Positions 46,369 through 55,895 of a DNA stretch of 64,000 nt are shown here, one piece after another; position 1 is the stretch's first letter, and each line of letters begins with the position of its first letter. The stretch is from Gammaproteobacteria bacterium (GTDB lineage Bacteria > Pseudomonadota > Gammaproteobacteria > Steroidobacterales > GCA-2729495). The notes under the pieces were generated by a model. The model saw nothing but the letters and a program-made list of their open reading frames with translations. It made no database searches and was not told the DNA's origin. Made by a program: the position numbers and the translations under genes. The stretch is taken from NCBI GenBank assembly GCA_016874095.1, contig VGVH01000001.1:186001-250000 (forward strand). Direction: 5' to 3'.

Positions 46369-48117
46369 ATGTCCCTGACCACACCGATTGCGCAGGCGCT
46401 CTGCGCAGCACTCGAGCTTGGCCCCGGGCAGGCAGGCGAGATCGAGCGCCTGCTCTCGACACCGCCGAATCTCGCTCTGGGTGACTTCGCCTTCCCCTGC
46501 TTCCAGCTGGCCAGGCAGCTGCGCAGCGCGCCGCCGAAGATCGCGGCGGAACTCGCCGCGAAGATCCCGACCGGCGGGCTGATCAGCCGGGCGACGGCAG
46601 CGGGACCGTACGTCAACTTCTTCCTCAATCGCACTGCCGCCACGCGCCAGGTGATCGGGGCCGTGCGCACGGCGGCCGACCGCTACGGCGCGAGCGATGA
46701 CGGCGCCGGACGCACGATGGTGGTGGAATTCTCCTCGCCCAACATCGCGAAGCCGTTCCACTTCGGCCACCTGCGCTCAACCAACATCGGCGCCAACCTC
46801 GCGCGGCTCTTCGAATTCGCCGGCTGGCAGGTCGTCAGGCGCAATTATCTCGGCGACTGGGGCACGCAGTTCGGCTTCGTGATCTACGCCTGGCGGCGCT
46901 GGGGCGACGAGGCTGCGCTCGCCGCGCGGGCTATCGACTACCTGGTCGAACTCTACGTGCGCGCCTATCGCGAGAGCGAGCAGGACCCTTCGATCCGGGA
47001 CCAGGCGCGCGAGCTGTTCCGCCGGCTGGAGCAGGGCGATGCCGAAATCGTGCCGCTGTGGCAGAAGTTCCGCGAGTTGTCGCTCGCCGGTTTCGTGCGG
47101 ACCTACACCAGGCTCGCCATCGGCTTCGACAATTTCGACGGCGAGGCGGCTGCGAGCAGGAACATGGACGCCGTCATCCGTCGTTTCGTGACCGCAGGCG
47201 TCGCGGTGGAGTCCGAGGGCGCACTCGTCGTTCCCGTCGCCGACGTCATCGGCCGGGACATCGCGCCGCTGATGCTGCGCAAGTCGGACGGCGCCTCGAC
47301 GTATGCGGCGCGCGACTGCGCCGAGGCGATCGAGCGTTACTCCCGCTATCGCTTCGACGGCAACATCTACGTCGTCTCGCGACAGGAGGATTACTTCGCG
47401 CAGCTGTTCGTGGCGCTGTCGAAACTCGGCAAGGCCGAGGGCTGGCCGGTGGACTGGCCGGCGCTGTGCCAGAACGTGAGCTTCGGCTTCGTGCGCGGCA
47501 TGTCGACCCGCAAAGGCGAAGCCGTGTGGCTCGAGGACGTGCTCGACGAGGCGCGCGATCGCGCCCGCCGGGTGCGTGAGGAAAAATCGGCCGCGAACCC
47601 GCGTTCCTTTCCCGTTCTGCCGACCGCCGAGCTCGATGCGATCGGAGAGGGCGTCGGCCAGGCGGCGCTGCTGTATTTCGACGTGTCCTCGCGCCGGTTG
47701 TCGGACGTCAGCTTCGACTGGGATACGGTGCTGCAGTTCGAGGGCAACACTGGCCCGTACCTGCAATACGCCCATGCGCGGATGTGCGGCATCTTCCGTC
47801 GCGCCGGCGAGCAGGGGCTGGCTGCCGGCGACGCTCCGGCCGCTGCCGTCGCGGACGAGGAGTGGGCACTGGTGCTCTGCATCCGCGAGTTTCCATCGGC
47901 CGTGCAGCGTGCCTGCGTGGGCCGGGAGCCGCACGAGATCTCGCGCTACCTGGGATCGCTGGCGAGCGCCTTCAACGGCTTCTACAACAACCACATGGTC
48001 CTCGACCCGGCCGACCCGGGGACGAGTGCGGGCCGGCTGGCGCTGGTCGGCGCGAGCCGCACGGTGCTGGCGAACGGACTGCGGCTGCTCGGCATCCGGC
48101 CGCTGGAGGTCATGTGA
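46369..48117 (+). CDS. argS: Arginyl-tRNA synthetase
   Basis: A 582-residue class I synthetase charging tRNA-Arg. The HIGH-type motif is HFGHLRSTNIGANLARL; the KMSK-region counterpart is GMSTRKGEAVWLEDVLDEA, as usual for ArgRS. The C-terminal DALR anticodon domain ends with FYNNHMVL and RLALVGASRTVLANGLRLLGI. ATG start at 46369. A TATAAT (46357-46362) ends 6 nt before it, but I see no convincing -35. The next gene overlaps the stop. Confidence 0.96.
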   Translation: MSLTTPIAQALCAALELGPGQAGEIERLLSTPPNLALGDFAFPCFQLARQLRSAPPKIAAELAAKIPTGGLISRATAAGPYVNFFLNRTAATRQVIGAVRTAADRYGASDDGAGRTMVVEFSSPNIAKPFHFGHLRSTNIGANLARLFEFAGWQVVRRNYLGDWGTQFGFVIYAWRRWGDEAALAARAIDYLVELYVRAYRESEQDPSIRDQARELFRRLEQGDAEIVPLWQKFRELSLAGFVRTYTRLAIGFDNFDGEAAASRNMDAVIRRFVTAGVAVESEGALVVPVADVIGRDIAPLMLRKSDGASTYAARDCAEAIERYSRYRFDGNIYVVSRQEDYFAQLFVALSKLGKAEGWPVDWPALCQNVSFGFVRGMSTRKGEAVWLEDVLDEARDRARRVREEKSAANPRSFPVLPTAELDAIGEGVGQAALLYFDVSSRRLSDVSFDWDTVLQFEGNTGPYLQYAHARMCGIFRRAGEQGLAAGDAPAAAVADEEWALVLCIREFPSAVQRACVGREPHEISRYLGSLASAFNGFYNNHMVLDPADPGTSAGRLALVGASRTVLANGLRLLGIRPLEVM

Positions 48118-48665
48118 GGGGAGCCCGGCGCCGTCGCGAACCCTTGCCGCTCACCGCGCTGCTCCTCGCAGTTCTCGCCGTTGGCGCCATCGCCTACGCC
48201 CTGTTCGACTTCGCGCGCGCGGAGTACACCGAACGCCAGGCGGCGAAGGCCGAAGCGGCGGTCGCAGCCGCGCTCCGGGCGGCGCAGCCGAAACCGCGGG
48301 TGGCGGCCAGCACTGCCCCTCCTGAGAAACGCTTCGGGTTCTACGACATGTTGCCGCAGCTCGAGGTCGTCGTTCCGGAAGTCGATGGCGACGTGAGAGC
48401 CGACAAGACGGCAGCGCCGGTCACGGCGCCGGGCGTCTATGTGCTGCAGGCAGGCTCCTATGCGAGCCAGGCGGAAGCGGCAAAGGTGCAGGCGAGACTG
48501 ACGTCGCTTGGCATCAGCTCGCAGATCCAGAAGATCGCCGTGGACGACCGGCAGGTCCACCGGGTGCGGATCGGCCCGGTCGAGCAGCTGCCGCGGCTGA
48601 ACCAGATCCGCCAGCGGCTGCGAAACGCGCGCATCGACGCGCTGTTGATCCGGGTCGGCGAGTAG
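48114..48665 (+). CDS. SPOR-domain cell-division-type protein
   Basis: A 183-residue bitopic protein: basic N-terminus (RGARRRREPLP), one membrane helix (LTALLLAVLAVGAIAYALF), an Ala-rich linker and a C-terminal SPOR domain (about 105-183; GVYVLQAGSYASQAEAAKVQARL and VHRVRIGPVEQLPRLNQI) that binds denuded septal peptidoglycan. The start is GTG at 48114, within the argS stop. argS followed by a SPOR protein is a conserved gammaproteobacterial order. Confidence 0.85.
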   Translation: MRGARRRREPLPLTALLLAVLAVGAIAYALFDFARAEYTERQAAKAEAAVAAALRAAQPKPRVAASTAPPEKRFGFYDMLPQLEVVVPEVDGDVRADKTAAPVTAPGVYVLQAGSYASQAEAAKVQARLTSLGISSQIQKIAVDDRQVHRVRIGPVEQLPRLNQIRQRLRNARIDALLIRVGE

Positions 48666-48672
48666 GACGGAC

Positions 48673-49746
48673 ATGGGCGACAACGGACTCGGCCGTCATT
48701 ACCCGTTGCTCGCGGAGCGGCTGCCCTGCATCACGCTCGGGGAGTGGCCGACGCCGCTTGATGACGCAGCCGGCCTCGCTCGCGCGCTTGGACTCGAGTC
48801 GCTGCACGTCAAGCGGGACGACCGCAGCTCGCCTTTCTACGGCGGCAACAAGGTACGCAAGCTCGAGTACCTGCTGGCCGACGCGCTCGAGCGGGGCTGC
48901 GATACCGCCGTGACCTATGGATCGGTCGGCTCGAACCACGCACTCGCCACGGCAACGTTCGCGACGAGGCTGGGCCTGGACATGCATGCCGGGCTGGTCG
49001 ATCAGCCTGCCTCGGCGGTCGTCACGAAAAAGCTGCGGCTCCTGTTGCGGCTCGGCGCGCGCGTGCACCACATCGCGAACTTCGCCCAGAGCCGGCAGGT
49101 CTGCGAGCGGTTGCGCGAATCGCACCCGGGCGGCGCCGGACGGGTTGCCGACATCCCCTGGGGCGGTTCGAACTGGCTGGGCGCGACTGGATTCGTGGCC
49201 GCCGCATTCGAGCTGCTGGGCCAGCTCGACACGGCGCCGGACTATATATATGTGTCGGGCGGGACGATGGGTACCGCCACCGGGCTCACACTGGGCCTGC
49301 GCGCCGCGGGCACGGCGACGCGCCTCGTGGCGCCGCGCGCCGTGCCGGCCGGCGGCGGCGACGGTGGCCGGACCTTGCAGGTGCTCGAGGACACCAGCCG
49401 CGAGCTGCACGCTCGCGATTCGTCCTTCCCGCAATTCAGCGATCCGGAAGCACTGCTCGAGTCGCGTCCCGAGTTCTACGGCACGGGCTACGCGGTGCCC
49501 ACGCCTGCATCGACGGAAGCGCTCGAGCTCGCGCGGCGGGAACTCGGCATACGGCTGGAGGACACCTACACCGCCAAGGCCTTCGCCGGACTCATTGCCG
49601 ACGCCCGCAGCGGCCGCCTCGCGGGCAAGCGCGTCGTGTTCTGGCATACCTACAGCTCGGCCCCCTACCCTGAGGACCTCGACAGCGTCGACACCGCGGC
49701 GTTGCCGGAGTCGCTGCGTCATTACCTGGAGACCCCTGCCACATGA
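48673..49746 (+). CDS. PLP-dependent D-cysteine desulfhydrase/ACC deaminase family enzyme
   Basis: A 357-residue fold-type II PLP enzyme. The PLP lysine is in GGNKVRKLEYLLADAL, followed by VTYGSVGSNHALATATFATRLGL, WGGSNWLGATGFVAAAFEL and the phosphate loop VSGGTMGTATGLTLGLRA. Close relatives release H2S, pyruvate and ammonia from D-cysteine or deaminate ACC; I cannot separate these here. ATG start at 48673. The stop overlaps the next gene in ATGA. Confidence 0.82.
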   Translation: MGDNGLGRHYPLLAERLPCITLGEWPTPLDDAAGLARALGLESLHVKRDDRSSPFYGGNKVRKLEYLLADALERGCDTAVTYGSVGSNHALATATFATRLGLDMHAGLVDQPASAVVTKKLRLLLRLGARVHHIANFAQSRQVCERLRESHPGGAGRVADIPWGGSNWLGATGFVAAAFELLGQLDTAPDYIYVSGGTMGTATGLTLGLRAAGTATRLVAPRAVPAGGGDGGRTLQVLEDTSRELHARDSSFPQFSDPEALLESRPEFYGTGYAVPTPASTEALELARRELGIRLEDTYTAKAFAGLIADARSGRLAGKRVVFWHTYSSAPYPEDLDSVDTAALPESLRHYLETPAT

Positions 49747-50369
49747 AACTCGCCATCTTCGGCGCTGCCGGCAAGACCGGCCGGTTGCTGGTCGGGCAGG
49801 CGCTGGCTGCCGGCCACGTGGTCCGTGGACTCGCGCGTGACCCGGCAAAAGTCGGCATCCAGCACGAGAACCTCAGCATCGTCACGGGCAATGCGCTGGA
49901 TCCGGCCGCGGTTGCCGAAACCATCCGTGGCAGCGAGGTGGTGTTGTCGGCGCTCGGCATCGGCGCCGGCAATCCGCCGGACGCCATCACACGCGCGGTG
50001 AAGAACATCGTCGCCGCCATGCAGTCGCAGGGCCAGCGGCGCCTGATCGCGATCTCCTCGATCGGGATCGGCGACAGCTACCACCAGGTGCCGTTGCGCT
50101 TCAAGATCGTGATGAAGACGATCCCGATCCTGCGCACCACCATGGCCGACATCGGCCATATGGAGCAATTCATCCGCACGACCGCGCTCGACTGGATCAT
50201 CGTGCGCCCCGGTGGCCTGGAGGATGGCACCGCTCGCGGCCGCTGGTCGGTCAGCACGCCGGCCGACAAGCTGTCCGCCGGCAACCTGCCGCGCGCGGAT
50301 GTCGCGGCGTTCATGCTCGCCCAGCTGACGGCGGACACCTGGCTCGGGAAAACGCCAGGCATCACCTAG
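49743..50369 (+). CDS. NAD(P)-binding SDR-like oxidoreductase (NAD(P)H-binding family)
   Basis: A 208-residue Rossmann protein: KLAIFGAAGKTGRLLVGQALAAGH (GxxGxxG), VRGLARDP, VVLSALGIGAG, LIAISSIGIGD and LDWIIVRPGGLEDG. It belongs to the atypical SDR group of biliverdin-reductase-like or flavin-reductase-like proteins; the substrate is unknown. ATG at 49743 overlaps the upstream stop. It is convergent with the NtrX-like gene. Confidence 0.82.
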   Translation: MKLAIFGAAGKTGRLLVGQALAAGHVVRGLARDPAKVGIQHENLSIVTGNALDPAAVAETIRGSEVVLSALGIGAGNPPDAITRAVKNIVAAMQSQGQRRLIAISSIGIGDSYHQVPLRFKIVMKTIPILRTTMADIGHMEQFIRTTALDWIIVRPGGLEDGTARGRWSVSTPADKLSAGNLPRADVAAFMLAQLTADTWLGKTPGIT

Positions 50370-50377
50370 CGGCGCGC

Positions 50378-51745
50378 TTACTCCTCGCCGAGCCCGCCCC
50401 TGAACTCGACGCCGAGCGAGCGCAGCTTGCGGTAGAGGTGCGTGCGCTCCATGCCCACTCGCTTGGCGAGCATGCCGACCTTGCCACTGCACAGTGCCAG
50501 CTGTTCGGTGAGGTAGGCACGCTCGAACTGCTCCCGGGCTTCACGCAGCGGCAACGCCAGCAGATCCTGCTGTACCAGCGCCTGCTTGCTGCCGGCAACC
50601 GGCATGAGGTGCTTCTCCACCTCGGCGAGGCTGATCTCCTCCGCACCGCCCGCCTCCGCCAGTCGCTCGACCAGCGCGGTCAGCTCGCGCAGGTTGCCCG
50701 GCCAGGGATAATGTCGCAGGCGGTTCTGTGCAGCGATGCCAAAGCGCCGGAACTGCAGTTGCTGCCGCTCGGTCAGCTCCTCCGCCGTATAGCGGAGCAG
50801 CTCCGACACATCCTCGGCGTATTCGCGCACCGACGGCACCACGATATGCGAGGCCGCGATCCGGTCGATCAGCTCCTTGCGGACAGCGCTCGTATGCGCC
50901 TCGGCGAGCGTGCCGGAACGCACGGACGCGATGAGGCGCATCCCAGCAGATTGCATCGCAGCCTGCCCGAGGCGCGCGTAGCTGCCGGTCTCGACGATAC
51001 CCAGCAGGAGCGCCTGGGCTTGCGGGCTGGCGTCCTCGATGTTGCTCACGAACAGCGTGCCGCCCCCTGCGCGCTCGACGGCGCCGGGTTCCGGACCCCG
51101 CGGCGTGTCGGCGCCCAGCAGGAGCTGCGCTGAGTTCTCGGCGACGAGACTCGCGCCGGCGATCTTCACGAAGGGACGCTCCCGATGCGGACCGCTTTCG
51201 TGGATGAAGCTGGCGAACGCGCCGCGCCCGGTGCCTGGCTCGCCGCTGATCAGCACCGGCCGGCTTCCGGTGGCCAGGGCTTCGGCCTGTTCGCGCAGCT
51301 CGCGCACGCGCTTGCTGCGTCCGAGCGCAGCCAGGACCGGGAGGATCACGCCGCGTGCACCGCGCCGCGTCGGCCGCCGTGCCTCGAGCGCGCGCGTCAC
51401 GGTGCGCAACAGTTTGTTGATCGACAGCGGCTTCTCGATGAAATCGGCTGCGCCGAGCCGCGTCGCCTCGATCGCGGTCTCCACGGTACCGTGGCCCGAC
51501 AGCATCACGACCGGGCAGCGGAGCCGGCCTTCTTCCTGCCACTCCCGCAGGAGCGAGATACCGTCCGTATCCGGCATCCAGATGTCGAGCAGCACGAGCT
51601 GCGGGGGATGATGGCGGACTGCGAGACGCGCCTCCCGGACATCGGCCGCGACCATCACCTCGTAGCCCTCCTCGGCGAGGATCTCCTGGATGTTGCTGCG
51701 GATGTCTGCTTCGTCGTCGACGACGAGTATCTGCGATCCCTTCAT
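50378..51745 (-). CDS. ntrX: NtrX-like response regulator with degenerate AAA+ domain
   Basis: A 455-residue regulator with an intact receiver (ILVVDDEADIRS, phospho-acceptor Asp54 in LVLLDIWMPD, Lys in DFIEKPL). It also has a Fis-type HTH C-terminus (KVGMLAKRVGMERTHLYRKLRSLG). The central AAA+ region is altered: Walker A reads GEPGTGRGAF (Lys to Arg), the sigma54 GAFTGA loop is absent, Walker B reads TLFVSNIED instead of LFLDEI, and the arginine-finger region is VRKELIDRI. It probably acts without ATP hydrolysis or sigma54. The cognate kinase gene is 4 nt upstream. Confidence 0.82.
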   Translation of the reverse strand: MKGSQILVVDDEADIRSNIQEILAEEGYEVMVAADVREARLAVRHHPPQLVLLDIWMPDTDGISLLREWQEEGRLRCPVVMLSGHGTVETAIEATRLGAADFIEKPLSINKLLRTVTRALEARRPTRRGARGVILPVLAALGRSKRVRELREQAEALATGSRPVLISGEPGTGRGAFASFIHESGPHRERPFVKIAGASLVAENSAQLLLGADTPRGPEPGAVERAGGGTLFVSNIEDASPQAQALLLGIVETGSYARLGQAAMQSAGMRLIASVRSGTLAEAHTSAVRKELIDRIAASHIVVPSVREYAEDVSELLRYTAEELTERQQLQFRRFGIAAQNRLRHYPWPGNLRELTALVERLAEAGGAEEISLAEVEKHLMPVAGSKQALVQQDLLALPLREAREQFERAYLTEQLALCSGKVGMLAKRVGMERTHLYRKLRSLGVEFRGGLGEE

Positions 51746-51749
51746 GGGA

Positions 51750-53975
51750 CTACCTCCGTTCCGCCGCGCGACGCGGGCGGTTGTCGTTATTGGACTCGCG
51801 ATAGCGCTGCGTCAGCGGCAGCGTAACGCGCAGGCTGGCGCCACCCCCAGCCAGGTTGGCGGCGGCGACCGTGCCGCCGTGCTCCTCGACCAGGCGCCGC
51901 ACGATGGCGAGCCCGAGCCCCGTACCGCGCGACTTGCTCGTTACATAAGGATCGAAGATCCGCGGCAGCAGCTCGGGGTCTATGCCCGCGCCATTGTCGT
52001 CGATGCGGATCTCGACGGCGGCGACCGTGCCCATCAGGCAGCGGTGGGTCGTGACGGTCACGCGCGCATCGGTGTGTTCCTCGATGGCATCGCAGGCGTT
52101 GCGCAGCAGGTTGTGCAGCAACTGCCGCAGCCGGCCGGCATCGGCCTCGACGTGGCCGAGCGCCGGATCGGCGTCGACGTGCATGGCGGGCAGTTGCGGC
52201 CCGTGGTACAGCTCGACGACCTCCCGCACCAGGCGGTTCACGTCGATGGACTCGAACCGCACTTCAGGCGCGCGGGCGTAGTCGCTGAACGCGTTGACCA
52301 TATCGCGCATGGCCGCGACCTGCTGCACGATCGTGTGGGTGGCGCGATCAAGAAGATCGGTGTCGTCGGCCGGCACTCCTGCGAGATAACGACGGCGGAT
52401 GCGTTCGGCAGACAGCTGTATGGGCGTCAGCGGGTTCTTGATCTCATGGGCGAGTCTGCGCGCGACTTCGCCCCAGGCCGCATCGCGCTGCGCTTTGAGC
52501 ACGCCGGTGATGTCGTCGAACACCAGCACGAACCCCGCCTGCAACCCCTGGACGTCGGGCAGCGGCGCCGCGGCGCACATCAGCGTGCGTCGCGAGCCGG
52601 CGTCGATGGCGAGCGGCATCTGCTCGCGCCAGCCATCGGGCGATTCGTCGTTCCGGGCCTCGCAGGCGGCAAGAAACTCGCGCAGCTGCGGATGGCGTAT
52701 CGCAACGTCCTCGAGCGGTTCGCCGGCCGCCGCTCGCAGTTCGGCTTGCAGGATCACCTCGGCGGCCTCGTTCGCCATCCGGATGCAGCGCTGCGAATCC
52801 ACCGCGATGACACCGCTCGAGAGGCGCCCGAGGATGGCTGCGAGGCTGGCCCGCCCGCGCTCGATTTCCTCGGCGCTGCTGCGGGACTCCGCGTCGGCGG
52901 CAGACAACCTTGCTGCCATGTCATTGAAGGACTCGACCAGCGCACCGAGGTCGTCACGGCTCTTCACCGCCAGGCGTGTATCGAGCCGCCCGGCCGCGAT
53001 CGCCTGCGTACCGTCGACCAGATCCCTGATCGGTTCGGCGAGGCGGCGCGCAAACAGGAACGCGCCGTACAGTGCGGCGAACAGTGCCAGCATCACAGCG
53101 ACGGTAAGCGACAGCGTGAAGCTGGTCTCGAGGGGCTCGCGCAGATAGACCAGCTCGCCGTAGCGGGCGTATGTGCCCCGCACTGACTTGGCCAGCGATC
53201 CAAGCTGATCGCTCACCGGGTAGAGCGCCTGCAGCGTCAGCACGGAGTCCTGGATGGCCAAGTTGCTGCCGAAGATCACGGCGGCGCGGATGCGCAGCTG
53301 ATCTGCGCCTACAGGCTCGACGGCGACATAGCGGCCGTTGCGCGGGAGCTGCAACAAGGCGTCCTCGGAGAGCAGTTCGGGCAATGCACCGAACGGGTTT
53401 TCGGCGCTGGTCGCCACGAAGCGGTAGTTGCGGCCGAAGACGCTCATCTCGGTCGCGCCGACGGCGCGCCTCAGGCCCGGCAGCGCGGAGACGATTTTAC
53501 CCTCGGGCAACCGTTCGATCTGCCCAGCCACTTCCTGTGTCTTGGCGAGATTCTCGCCCAGCTCGGCGTCGAGTGCGGCACGCGACAGCTCGAGCGAACG
53601 TTCCAGGCCGCGCGCCACGCGGTCATCCGACCAGGTCTCTATGCCACGGTTCAGGAATTGCAGCGACAGCAGGAACACCGCGAGCACTGGCAGGACAGCG
53701 ACGGCGGCGAAGGGGCCGAGCAGCCGCAGCCGCAGGGCCGCGCCGGGCTCGCCACGCCGACGCGCCGCCAGCAACTGCGCAACACTCGTGCAGAGCACTG
53801 CGACCAGGGCGAGCGCTCCGAGCGCGTTGCCGATGAGTACCGCCTCGTGCCAACGACCGAACAGCGTGGAGTTCTGGACCGTCTGCGAGAGCAGCGCGAG
53901 ACCCACGACGCCCCCGATGCAGAGCACCACGAGAAGGAGCGTCGCGCGTCGGGCGCTTACGGTGACAGGGTCCAT
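51750..53975 (-). CDS. ntrY: NtrY-like membrane sensor histidine kinase
   Basis: A 741-residue kinase. The N-terminus has several helices (LLLVVLCIGGVVGLALL, GALALVAVLCTSVAQLL, LLGPFAAVAVLPVLAVFLLSL), then a periplasmic stretch, another helix and HAMP (RRLAEPIRDLVDGTQAIAAG). A PAS domain follows. HisKA is RRLAHEIKNPLTPIQLSAERI (phospho-His) and the HATPase motifs are NLLRNACDAIEEH, DDNGAGIDPELLPRIF and SRGTGLGLAIVRRLVEEHGG. It likely phosphorylates the NtrX-like regulator. Its start lies within the 3' end of the DUF4390 gene (19-nt overlap). Confidence 0.9.
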   Translation of the reverse strand: MDPVTVSARRATLLLVVLCIGGVVGLALLSQTVQNSTLFGRWHEAVLIGNALGALALVAVLCTSVAQLLAARRRGEPGAALRLRLLGPFAAVAVLPVLAVFLLSLQFLNRGIETWSDDRVARGLERSLELSRAALDAELGENLAKTQEVAGQIERLPEGKIVSALPGLRRAVGATEMSVFGRNYRFVATSAENPFGALPELLSEDALLQLPRNGRYVAVEPVGADQLRIRAAVIFGSNLAIQDSVLTLQALYPVSDQLGSLAKSVRGTYARYGELVYLREPLETSFTLSLTVAVMLALFAALYGAFLFARRLAEPIRDLVDGTQAIAAGRLDTRLAVKSRDDLGALVESFNDMAARLSAADAESRSSAEEIERGRASLAAILGRLSSGVIAVDSQRCIRMANEAAEVILQAELRAAAGEPLEDVAIRHPQLREFLAACEARNDESPDGWREQMPLAIDAGSRRTLMCAAAPLPDVQGLQAGFVLVFDDITGVLKAQRDAAWGEVARRLAHEIKNPLTPIQLSAERIRRRYLAGVPADDTDLLDRATHTIVQQVAAMRDMVNAFSDYARAPEVRFESIDVNRLVREVVELYHGPQLPAMHVDADPALGHVEADAGRLRQLLHNLLRNACDAIEEHTDARVTVTTHRCLMGTVAAVEIRIDDNGAGIDPELLPRIFDPYVTSKSRGTGLGLAIVRRLVEEHGGTVAAANLAGGGASLRVTLPLTQRYRESNNDNRPRRAAERR

Positions 53976-54523
53976 TCGTACCAGTCGCTCTCGAGGCTGA
54001 AGCCATCGTCCCAGAAGGCGATGATCTGCAACGGGCCAGGCAGCGTGCCCTCATCCAGCACGGCGCGCACCGCGACGTCGTAACGCTGATCCGCGGCGAT
54101 GCTGTCGCGCTCGGCCACCGGCAATTCCTGTACGCGGCCGATGGCGTTCAGGGCGCCGAACAGGGTGGCGTGCGAGGTCTGCTCGCGGCCATCCGGGTAG
54201 CCGACGCGGTAACGCTCCGTGAGCGCGTCCCAGGCGAGCTGCCAGCTGCGGCTGGTTTCGATCACTTCCGGGTCGAGCCAGAAACGGCGTTGTCGGCTGG
54301 CCGTAATTTCCACGCGGAAGGTGAGCTGGACGCCGTTCTCCAGTGCCTGCATGGCCTCGCGCGTCAGCTGGTAGTCGATTCGCGCCGTCAGCGCCCAGGC
54401 TTCGCCCGTATCACGCAGGTTGGCGGTGCGGACATCGACGTTGGCGGCCACCGCCTGTCGGGTGTAAAGCAACAGTAGGCTGAGGGCGACAAGGCCGAAA
54501 ATACGGCTGGAGTAAACGTGCAT
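53957..54523 (-). CDS. DUF4390 family secreted protein
   Basis: A 188-residue precursor with a signal peptide (IFGLVALSLLLLYTRQAVA). It then has a beta-rich part typical of DUF4390: VRTANLRDTGEAWALTARIDYQLT, AMQALENGVQLTFRVEI and a C-terminal FWDDGFSLESDWYEWTL. The function is unknown; it is regularly found between rsmB and ntrY-like genes in gammaproteobacteria. ATG start at 54523. Confidence 0.82.
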   Translation of the reverse strand: MHVYSSRIFGLVALSLLLLYTRQAVAANVDVRTANLRDTGEAWALTARIDYQLTREAMQALENGVQLTFRVEITASRQRRFWLDPEVIETSRSWQLAWDALTERYRVGYPDGREQTSHATLFGALNAIGRVQELPVAERDSIAADQRYDVAVRAVLDEGTLPGPLQIIAFWDDGFSLESDWYEWTLSP

Positions 54524-54565
54524 AGGAACTACGCACCTCCGCCCTGTTGTTATTCGGCAACGAAT

Positions 54566-55895
54566 TCAGGCTGGTGCGGGTGTTATTAAAGCATAGTAGA
54601 GGCCGTCCGTATCGGCTGGACCCGGCAGGACCTGCCACCCCCCCCCGGGCCGACGGCCGAAGGACGGGCGGCGGAGCTGCCGGCGCGAGGCGCACCCCGG
54701 GGGTCCGCGCGACAAACCGGCTGACCACCCCGTCGTTTTCCTCCCGCAGGATCGAACAGGTGGCGTAGAGCAGGCAGCCGCCTGGCGCCAGGAGCGGCCA
54801 CAGCGCGCCGAGCAATTCGAGCTGACGGATCGCGAAACCGGCCATGTCGGTCGGGCGGCGCAACAGCTTGATGTCCGGGTGACGGCGGATGACTCCCGTC
54901 CCCGAGCAGGGCGCATCGATCAGGATGCGATCGAAGCGCCGACTGTCCCACCAGGACGCCGTGTCGCGCGCATCAGCGGCAAGCAGGCGGGCGCGGTACC
55001 CGCCGCGGGCGAGATTGGACGCCACGCGGGCAAGTCGCGTGGCGTCGATGTCGAGAGCCACCAGGTCGATGTCGCCCTGCGCGCACTCGAGCAGGTGCAT
55101 GGTCTTGCCGCCCGGCGCAGCACAGGCGTCGAGCACGCGCATGCCCGATGCGACAGCGAGCAGCGGCGCAGCGAGCTGGGAAGCAGCGTCCTGCACCGAA
55201 ACCAGCCCCTCGGCGAAGCCCGGGATCGCCTCCACGGCAACCGCGTTGGCGAGCCGGATCGATCCGCCGATGTCACCGGCCATTGCCGCCATGCCCGCCG
55301 ATTCGAAGCGCCGGAGCATGTCCGCCACCGAAGTGCGGGCGAGGTTCACGCGCAGCCACAGCGGCGGCGGCAATTGCGCAGCGGCGCAGACATCGCGCCA
55401 CTCGACCGGCCAGTCCGCCGCGAGTTTTCCCGTCATCCACTGCGGGTGCGACACTGCCGCATCCAGCGAGAGCGCGCCGAGCAATGTGGCCTGCTCTCTT
55501 TGCAGGCGGCGCAGGCTCGCGTTCACCAGCCCGGCAGCGTGACGGCGCCCGAGCAGCCTTGCCGCCTCGACCGTCGCGGACACCGCAGCGTAGTCCGGTT
55601 GCGATTCGTCGAGCAGCTGGAACATGCCGACCGAGAGCAGCGCTTCGAGCAGCGTCTCGCGCCGCGGCAGCGGTCGGTCGAGCAGCTGCGCCAGCAGCGC
55701 GCGGTGGCGGTGGTGCCAACGCAGCGCGCCGTAGGCAAGCGCCCGAACCTGGGCGCGGTCGCCGGGATGCAGGGAATCCGTGTCACTGCTGCCTTCGAGC
55801 GCGGCGTCGAGGGTGCGCCCGGCCGCGATCACCTGCTCGACGACCCGCGCAGCCGCGGCACGAGTGGCCGCGCCGGGCGTCGAGCGGGCGCTCAT
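54566..55895 (-). CDS. rsmB: 16S rRNA m5C967 methyltransferase RsmB (frameshifted near 3' end)
   Basis: RsmB methylates C967 of 16S rRNA. The N-terminal NusB-like domain ([17 protein letters not shown] ... [17 protein letters not shown]) is followed by the methyltransferase: [50 protein letters not shown] and [14 protein letters not shown] (both catalytic Cys regions). After SAR the frame enters a G9 tract (54638-54646) and leaves the family. Dropping one G restores [18 protein letters not shown] and a normal stop, giving 442 residues. Read as is, it runs out of family to 54411, over the DUF4390 signal region. ATG at 55895 overlaps the fmt stop. Confidence 0.85.
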
